Assembly (NCBI GenBank): GCA_030151165.1
Contig: JASLEM010000525.1
Location: 1 to 10,266 of the forward strand
Source: Burkholderiaceae bacterium
Lineage (GTDB): Bacteria; Pseudomonadota; Gammaproteobacteria; Burkholderiales; Burkholderiaceae
Direction: 5' to 3'
DNA: 10,266 bases
Shown piece by piece: positions 6,623 to 10,266 of this stretch. A program made the translations under genes and the position numbers. The notes under the pieces were generated by a model. That model saw nothing but the letters and a program-made list of their open reading frames with translations, did no database searches and was not told the origin of the DNA. Each line of letters opens with the position of its first letter. Within the stretch, counting starts at the first letter, position 1.

Positions 6623-7885
6623 ATGACCTCGTTCCGCCCCACCCTGCGCGCCTGCGCCGGCGCCGCCGCCCTGGCCTTCTGCGCCGCCGCGTCCGCCACG
6701 CCGGCCCCGATCTCGATCCTGTTCGTCGGCGACAGCTACACCTTCGGCCGCGTCGACCCGGTGATGAGCTACAACGCCGCGAACGTGCACGACCTCACCG
6801 CGGGCTTCCAGCGGGCCGACCCGACCGGCACGAACGCGTACGAGCCGCATCCGTGGGGCGGCGTGCCGGGGATCTTCAAGGAGCTGACCGACGAGTCCGG
6901 CCTGAACTACGACGTCTCGATCTCCGCGCGCAACGCCGCGTCGCTGCGCGGCCAGTTCCTCGACACCGCGAGCTCCGCGTGGGACCTGCGCGGCAACGTG
7001 GCGTCGCAGAAATGGGGCGTCGTCGTGCTTCAGGACCTGAGCGACGTCGCGCTGCCCGCGGGCCGCGGCAAGAACGCGAACAACGCGCAGTTCATGGCCT
7101 ACTCGAAGCAGTTCGAGACCTACATCCACAACGGTGCCGCGCAGCACTACACCGAGGCCCAGCTGTACGGCAGCCTCGCGGCCTGCGAGGCGACCGGGCT
7201 GTCGAAGACCTCGTGCAACACCACGCGCAACATCCCCGCCAACACCAACGCGAGCGCGAGCACCAAGGTCTACCTGACCGAGACCTGGGCCCGGCCCGAC
7301 ATGGTCTTCGCGCACCAGATCACGACGCCCGACCTCACGACGAGCAGCGGCGAGCCGATCGTCGACACCAGCAGCGCCGGCGGCGCCGCGACCACCTACT
7401 ACACGAGCCTCGGCGCGATGACGAGCGACCTGCACTCGGCCTTCGCGACCGCGCTCGCGAGCGACTCGGGCTTCGCCGGCGTGATCCCGGTCGGCGACGC
7501 GTTCCAGCTCGCCGTCGACCTCGGCCTCGCGCAGGGCAGCGGCTTCTACGACGCCAACGGCGTGTTCGTGCCGGCCTCGTCGAGCGGTCCGATGGACCTG
7601 TGGTGGGACGACCTGCTGCACGCGAGCAAGTACGGCTCGTACCTCGACGCGCTGGTGCAGTACGGCACGATCACCGGGCTCGACCCGATGCGCTTCGGTG
7701 CCGACGAGATCGCCGCGGGGCAGCTCGGCATCTCGAGCATCGACGCGCGCCTGCTCGAGCGGCTCGCGAGCGCCGAGGACGGCTTCCCGACCGCCGTGCC
7801 CGAGCCCACGAACCTGGCGGTGCTCACGCTGGGCCTGGGCCTGCTCGCGTTCAAGGCGCGGCGCCGCGCACGCGCCGACGCCTGA
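6623..7885 (+). CDS. Exported SGNH/GDSL-type hydrolase with PEP-CTERM anchor
   Basis: A 420-residue exported protein. Residues 1-26 are a signal peptide ending SASA or ASATP. The mature chain starts with ISILFVGDSYTFG, block I of SGNH hydrolases with the GDS nucleophile serine. VVVLQDLSD (about 133-141) matches the strand region that precedes block III, and DDLLHASKYGSYLDALV supplies the Asp-x-x-His catalytic pair of block V. This pattern resembles the SGNH group that includes DUF4886. Substrates of such esterases are often acetylated or acylated sugars; the one here is unknown. The C-terminus has the full PEP-CTERM sorting signal: AVPEPTN, a hydrophobic span (LAVLTLGLGLLAF) and a basic tail KARRRARADA, so an exosortase should cleave it and fix or release the protein at the envelope. 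Two cysteines in the CEATGLSKTSC insert may pair. The start at 6623 follows GGAG at the right spacing; an ATG at 6611 adds four residues. Confidence 0.83.
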   Translation: MTSFRPTLRACAGAAALAFCAAASATPAPISILFVGDSYTFGRVDPVMSYNAANVHDLTAGFQRADPTGTNAYEPHPWGGVPGIFKELTDESGLNYDVSISARNAASLRGQFLDTASSAWDLRGNVASQKWGVVVLQDLSDVALPAGRGKNANNAQFMAYSKQFETYIHNGAAQHYTEAQLYGSLAACEATGLSKTSCNTTRNIPANTNASASTKVYLTETWARPDMVFAHQITTPDLTTSSGEPIVDTSSAGGAATTYYTSLGAMTSDLHSAFATALASDSGFAGVIPVGDAFQLAVDLGLAQGSGFYDANGVFVPASSSGPMDLWWDDLLHASKYGSYLDALVQYGTITGLDPMRFGADEIAAGQLGISSIDARLLERLASAEDGFPTAVPEPTNLAVLTLGLGLLAFKARRRARADA

Positions 7886-7898
7886 ACGGCGCACACGC

Positions 7899-7933
7899 CG
7901 AAGCCGTCGCGAGACCGGCCCGCGACGGCTTCG
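7899..7933 (+). terminator. Long perfect hairpin after the PEP-CTERM gene
   Basis: A 13-bp perfect inverted repeat, CGAAGCCGTCGCG (7899-7911) and CGCGACGGCTTCG (7921-7933), with a 9-base loop, begins 13 bases after the stop codon. No T-run follows, so it is either a Rho-assisted end or an RNA 3'-stabilising stem. Confidence 0.6.
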
Positions 7934-7946
7934 ACGTGACGACAAG

Positions 7947-7968
7947 GCCCGCGCGCGACGGCGCGGGC
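7947..7968 (-). terminator. Second hairpin, serving the convergent small exported gene
   Basis: GCCCGCGC (7947-7954) and GCGCGGGC (7961-7968) form an 8-bp stem with a 6-base loop, 14 bases beyond the stop codon of the minus-strand gene. On the minus strand it is followed by CTTGTCGTC, only slightly T-rich. Confidence 0.45.
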
Positions 7969-7981
7969 GCTCGAACCCGGC

Positions 7982-8392
7982 TTACTGGCCGTTGCTCTTG
8001 ATGTCGACCTTCTCGGACTCGTGGATCACCTTGGCGTCCTGCTTGTCCTTCTTGGCCTCGAGCTTCGCGTCCTTCTTGCAATCGCGTTCCAGCGTGCCGT
8101 AGGCCGCCTGCTCGCAGGCCGCCTTGTTCTCGGCCAGGTTCGCGTCGGCGATCTTCTTGCGCGCCTCGTAGTCGGCCTTGGACTGCGTCTTCAGGTCCTT
8201 CTGCTCCGACTTCGTCAGCGGCACCGTGGGTTCGGGCGTGATCAGGCGCTCGGTGGTGCGCGTGGTCGTCGTCGTCGTCGCGCCCGTGGACGGGTCGACC
8301 GACGTCGTGGTCACGCTGGAATCGGCCTGCGCGAACGCGTTCATGCTGATGGCGGCGCCGGCGACGAGGATGGTGGCGAGGGTCTTGTTCAT
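7982..8392 (-). CDS. Small exported Thr- and Lys-rich protein of unknown function
   Basis: A 136-residue protein with a clear signal peptide (residues 1-22 or so, MNKTLATILVAGAAISMNAF then AQA). The mature part has two zones. Residues 24-60 are rich in Thr, with a six-Thr run at 39-44 coded by a triplet repeat. Residues 61-136 are charged and helical with many Lys, Asp, Glu and Ala, and two cysteines (Cys93, Cys105) in AACEQAAYGTLERDC that could form a disulfide in the periplasm. Similar Lys/Ala-rich small proteins in Burkholderiales are sometimes labelled 'TolA-like' purely from composition; there is no TolA domain here. I do not recognise a function; a periplasmic or envelope-stress role is only a guess. 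The start is firm: AGGAG lies six bases before the ATG at 8390-8392. An upstream extension of the frame is only the complement of the intergenic region. Confidence 0.75.
   Translation of the reverse strand: MNKTLATILVAGAAISMNAFAQADSSVTTTSVDPSTGATTTTTTRTTERLITPEPTVPLTKSEQKDLKTQSKADYEARKKIADANLAENKAACEQAAYGTLERDCKKDAKLEAKKDKQDAKVIHESEKVDIKSNGQ
8265..8279. repeat. (GTC)5 trinucleotide repeat inside the Thr-rich protein
   Basis: Five tandem GTC units on the plus strand encode part of the threonine run (ACG codons by the gene's frame) on the minus strand. Slippage would change the run length without breaking the frame. Confidence 0.6.
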
Positions 8393-8629
8393 GCTGATCT
8401 CCTGTGTGGCTACCCGGCGGATGCCGGGACTCCGGGGATGTGGCAAGCGAAAGGCCCGGTCGGGCTGGACGACACGCGGTCGGCAGGTTGTCCGACACGC
8501 GCCGCCACGGCCGCCCGTCCGCTCGCCTCGCCGCCCGGGCGCCGCTGGCAATCCCTAGCTGCCCGGCGCCGCGGCGCACACTTCCTGGGAAGATCGGCGC
8601 TGGTCGAAAAACGCGGATCGGGAGGTCTG
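8393..8629. promoter_or_regulatory. Divergent intergenic region between the small exported gene and the TIR gene
   Basis: This is the longest gene-free stretch (237 bases). It must hold the promoters of both divergent genes, but no convincing -35/-10 pair was found on either strand. It contains several short inverted repeats: CCCGGC-GGAT-GCCGGG (8413-8428, in the leader of the minus-strand gene), GCGCCGCGGCGC (8566-8577) and CTTCC-TG-GGAAG (8581-8592), the last about 38 bases before the TIR start and thus well placed for an operator. A nine-base motif CGACACGCG occurs twice (about 8470 and 8491). No coding sequence was seen. Confidence 0.4.
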
Positions 8630-10117
8630 ATGGCCACGAGGAAATCGTCGGAGGACGCGCGCGACGGCAGCACGGACCCGGTGCGCGTCTTCATCAGCTA
8701 CGCCAACGCCGACTGGGAGATCGCGTCCGCGCTGTACGAAGAGCTGATGAAGGTCGACCCGCACCGCGTCGAGTGCTTCATGGACTCGAAGACGATCGCG
8801 TCCGGCAACGACTGGCACAAGGAGCTCGAGGCCGCGCTGCGCGAGGCCGACTGGCTGATCTGCGTCTACACCGGCGAGCTGAGCGAGTACTGCGGCTTCG
8901 AGGTGGGCGTGTTCGCGGAGGCCAACAAGCTCGGCGTGCAGGCGCGCAAGAAGGACGCGCGCATCGTGACGCTGCACAGCATCATGCAGTTGCCGGCGCA
9001 CCTGAGCACCTACCAGAGCCGCTACGTCGCGCCCGGCCCCGGCACCGTCCGCGGCCCGGCGCACGATGACGCGTACTACCAGGGCACGCCGCTGGCGAAG
9101 TTCCTCAACGACTTCTACCAATACAAGTCGCTCTACGTCGCGCGGGACGCGGCCGACAGCGCGCGCATCGTGCAGAAGCTCAACGGCCAGGCGCGCAGCA
9201 TCTCGGAGGCGTTCGACCGCGCGCACCTGCGCGAGGAGATGCACTCGACGACGATCCAGCTGGGCATCGAGGTGCGCGTCCCGCGGCCGGAGGGCGACGA
9301 GATCGTCGGCATTCCGCTCGACGCCGAGATCTCGGGCACCTACGGCAGCATGAAGCTGTTCGACCTGCTGCCTCCGACCACCAACGAACGCATGCCGCGC
9401 ACCACGTGGGGCGAGCTGCGCGCGGTGTGCACGTCGGAGTACCAGTCCGAGCCGCAGTGGATGGAGAAGCTCGAGCGCGACATGATCCAGGTCGCGCGCG
9501 GGCGCGCGGTCGGCACCGCGGAGGCGACGTTCAAGAGCGCCGACAAGGTCTACCGCGCGATCCTGTCGCGGCACGTGAAGTACTACAACGGCAGCCACCT
9601 GTTCTCGATCCTGTTCGTCGAGACGCTGCCGCGGCAGTTCCTCGGCAAGAAGAACACCTCGATGCTGCTCGCCGGCATCGTGCTCGCGTCGCGATTCCGG
9701 TTCTCGTACCTCGAGAACAAGGAGGAAGTCTTCAAGGCGAAGTTCGGCGATCGGCTGTCCAACGACGAGTTCGAGACCAGCTGCCGCCAGCTCAAGTACG
9801 ACATCGAGCAGATGGCCCACGAGGCGGCCGACTTCGGCCTGCTCGACCCGACCACTTTCATCCAGGCCTTCGGCTCGGACTACAAGGCGATCGCGGAAAG
9901 CTTTCTCTCGAACTGGGGCGAGATGGAGAAGGTGCTCGTCACCGAGCTGCCGCGCAGCGGCACGCGCCTGACCGCGGAATCGCGCCCCGGCGTGAAGGCC
10001 GCGGTGCGCAAGTTCCTGGACACGCTCGAGCCCGAGAACGACCGCTTCCTGATGACGGCGATCGACGTGTTCCGCGACGAGATCGGCAGCGGCATGCGCA
10101 ACGCGCCCGGTCGGTGA
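8630..10117 (+). CDS. TIR-domain protein with an unassigned C-terminal region (candidate defence protein)
   Basis: A 495-residue soluble protein. Residues about 18-135 form a TIR domain: strand A VRVFISYANAD (18-28), BB-loop region FMDSKTIASGNDW (50-62), and ADWLICVYTGELSEYCGFEV (73-92), where Glu91 in Y-C-G-F-E fits the glutamate that catalyses NAD+ cleavage in TIR enzymes (the W-C-x-x-E-type motif). Bacterial TIR proteins often act in anti-phage defence by depleting NAD+ or making cyclic-ADP-ribose signals. Residues about 165-495 are not recognised: a mixed strand-rich part near 205-265 (IQLGIEVRVPRP, IPLDAEISGTYGS) and a mostly helical remainder (about 275-485). No NB-ARC/STAND ATPase, SAVED, STING, TPR or clear membrane segment is seen. 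The start has GGAGG four bases upstream. The gene stands alone, ends 67 bases from tRNA-Arg, and looks slightly less GC-rich than its neighbours. It lacks a ThsA-like partner here. The TIR call is firm; the defence role is inferred. Confidence 0.8.
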   Translation: MATRKSSEDARDGSTDPVRVFISYANADWEIASALYEELMKVDPHRVECFMDSKTIASGNDWHKELEAALREADWLICVYTGELSEYCGFEVGVFAEANKLGVQARKKDARIVTLHSIMQLPAHLSTYQSRYVAPGPGTVRGPAHDDAYYQGTPLAKFLNDFYQYKSLYVARDAADSARIVQKLNGQARSISEAFDRAHLREEMHSTTIQLGIEVRVPRPEGDEIVGIPLDAEISGTYGSMKLFDLLPPTTNERMPRTTWGELRAVCTSEYQSEPQWMEKLERDMIQVARGRAVGTAEATFKSADKVYRAILSRHVKYYNGSHLFSILFVETLPRQFLGKKNTSMLLAGIVLASRFRFSYLENKEEVFKAKFGDRLSNDEFETSCRQLKYDIEQMAHEAADFGLLDPTTFIQAFGSDYKAIAESFLSNWGEMEKVLVTELPRSGTRLTAESRPGVKAAVRKFLDTLEPENDRFLMTAIDVFRDEIGSGMRNAPGR

Positions 10118-10137
10118 ACCCGGGCGCACAAAGAAAA

Positions 10138-10165
10138 ACGGGCCATCTCTTGCGAGATGACCCGT
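10138..10165 (-). terminator. Rho-independent terminator of tRNA-Arg
   Basis: On the minus strand ACGGG-T-CATCTC, loop GCAA, GAGATG-G-CCCGT forms a 12-position stem with one mismatch and a stable GNRA-type tetraloop. It is directly followed by TTTTTCTTT. It begins about 20 bases after the CCA of the tRNA and is the only classical T-run terminator in the window. On the plus strand the same hairpin lies 20 bases after the TIR stop, so it may also stop that transcript. Confidence 0.88.
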
Positions 10166-10184
10166 TCGTCTAGAACCGAAATTC

Positions 10185-10261
10185 TGGTGCGGCTGGCAGG
10201 AATCGAACCCACGACCCCTTGGTTCGTAGCCAAGTACTCTATCCAGCTGAGCTACAGCCGC
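10185..10261 (-). tRNA. tRNA-Arg (anticodon ACG)
   Basis: A 77-base cloverleaf on the minus strand: acceptor stem GCGGCTG pairs with CAGCCGC, D-arm has TAGCTCAGCTGGATAGA, the anticodon arm is CTTGG-CTACGAA-CCAAG with ACG at positions 34-36, and the T-arm loop is GGTTCGATTCC. Discriminator A is followed by an encoded CCA. ACG is read as ICG after deamination by TadA and decodes CGU/CGC/CGA arginine codons. tRNA-Arg genes are frequent integration sites for genomic islands; the 3' half faces the TIR gene. No copy of the tRNA 3' end was found elsewhere in the window. Confidence 0.96.
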
Positions 10262-10266
10262 GAAGC

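Noticed and set aside
8021..8629. N-terminal extension of the TIR gene by about 200 residues
   Set aside because: The frame is open, but the extension is the complement of the small exported protein gene and the intergenic region. GGAGG four bases before the ATG at 8630 fixes the start.
9640..9670. A GKKNTS segment in the TIR protein, looking like a P-loop
   Set aside because: It lacks the GxxxxGK[ST] spacing, and no Walker B or other STAND ATPase motif follows, so it is not a nucleotide-binding site by sequence.
8555..10129. Long minus-strand open frame opposite the TIR gene
   Set aside because: It is the antisense of a gene with clear TIR motifs and its own ribosome binding site; its translation is compositionally biased with no recognisable domain.

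Overview
The window is very GC-rich bacterial DNA (roughly 70 % G+C by eye, with the usual strong G/C at third codon positions). A Gram-negative host is certain: there are two outer-membrane beta-barrel proteins, several Sec signal peptides, and a PEP-CTERM protein of the exosortase type. The gene families (PagL-type deacylase, ParBc_2 protein, PEP-CTERM SGNH hydrolase, ACSF2-type acyl-CoA synthetase) together suggest a betaproteobacterium of the order Burkholderiales. That placement is an inference from gene content only.

Layout. Bases 3-305 (+) are the C-terminal end of a TPR-like protein. It converges on an outer-membrane MetA-type channel at 324-1112 (-). This is divergent from an orphan phosphate-binding protein, pstS, at 1231-2250 (+). 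pstS converges through a hairpin on an ACSF2-like acyl-CoA synthetase at 2287-3957 (-). Then come two more minus-strand genes: a PagL-like lipid A deacylase with a TTG start (4056-4661) and tatD (4760-5542). Divergent from tatD is a ParBc_2 protein (5620-6300, +), whose stop overlaps the start of a 49-codon stub of a SulP anion transporter (6297-6446, +). A secreted SGNH hydrolase with a PEP-CTERM anchor follows (6623-7885, +). It converges through two hairpins on a small exported Thr/Lys-rich protein (7982-8392, -). Last are a solitary TIR-domain protein (8630-10117, +) and, facing it, tRNA-Arg(ACG) at 10185-10261 (-) with its own Rho-independent terminator.

How the genes fit together. Most are single-gene units in alternating orientation, and no complete pathway is present. 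Cell-envelope functions dominate: an outer-membrane channel, lipid A editing, a periplasmic phosphate receptor, an anchored exported esterase and a small periplasmic protein. The partners of several genes are not in the window: pstCAB for pstS, an exosortase for the PEP-CTERM protein, and the rest of the SulP transporter.

The strongest candidate for something undescribed is the TIR protein. Its N-terminal TIR domain keeps the NADase-type glutamate, and it is followed by about 330 residues that I cannot assign to any family. It stands alone between a housekeeping-like gene and a tRNA gene, a common position for defence and island genes. Other points of interest are the SulP stub, a PagL homologue that seems to lack the catalytic glutamate, and a Pho-box-like inverted repeat before pstS. 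No gene-free stretch longer than 300 bases exists; the longest gap (8393-8629) is described as a feature. No CRISPR array, insertion sequence, integrase or rRNA was seen.
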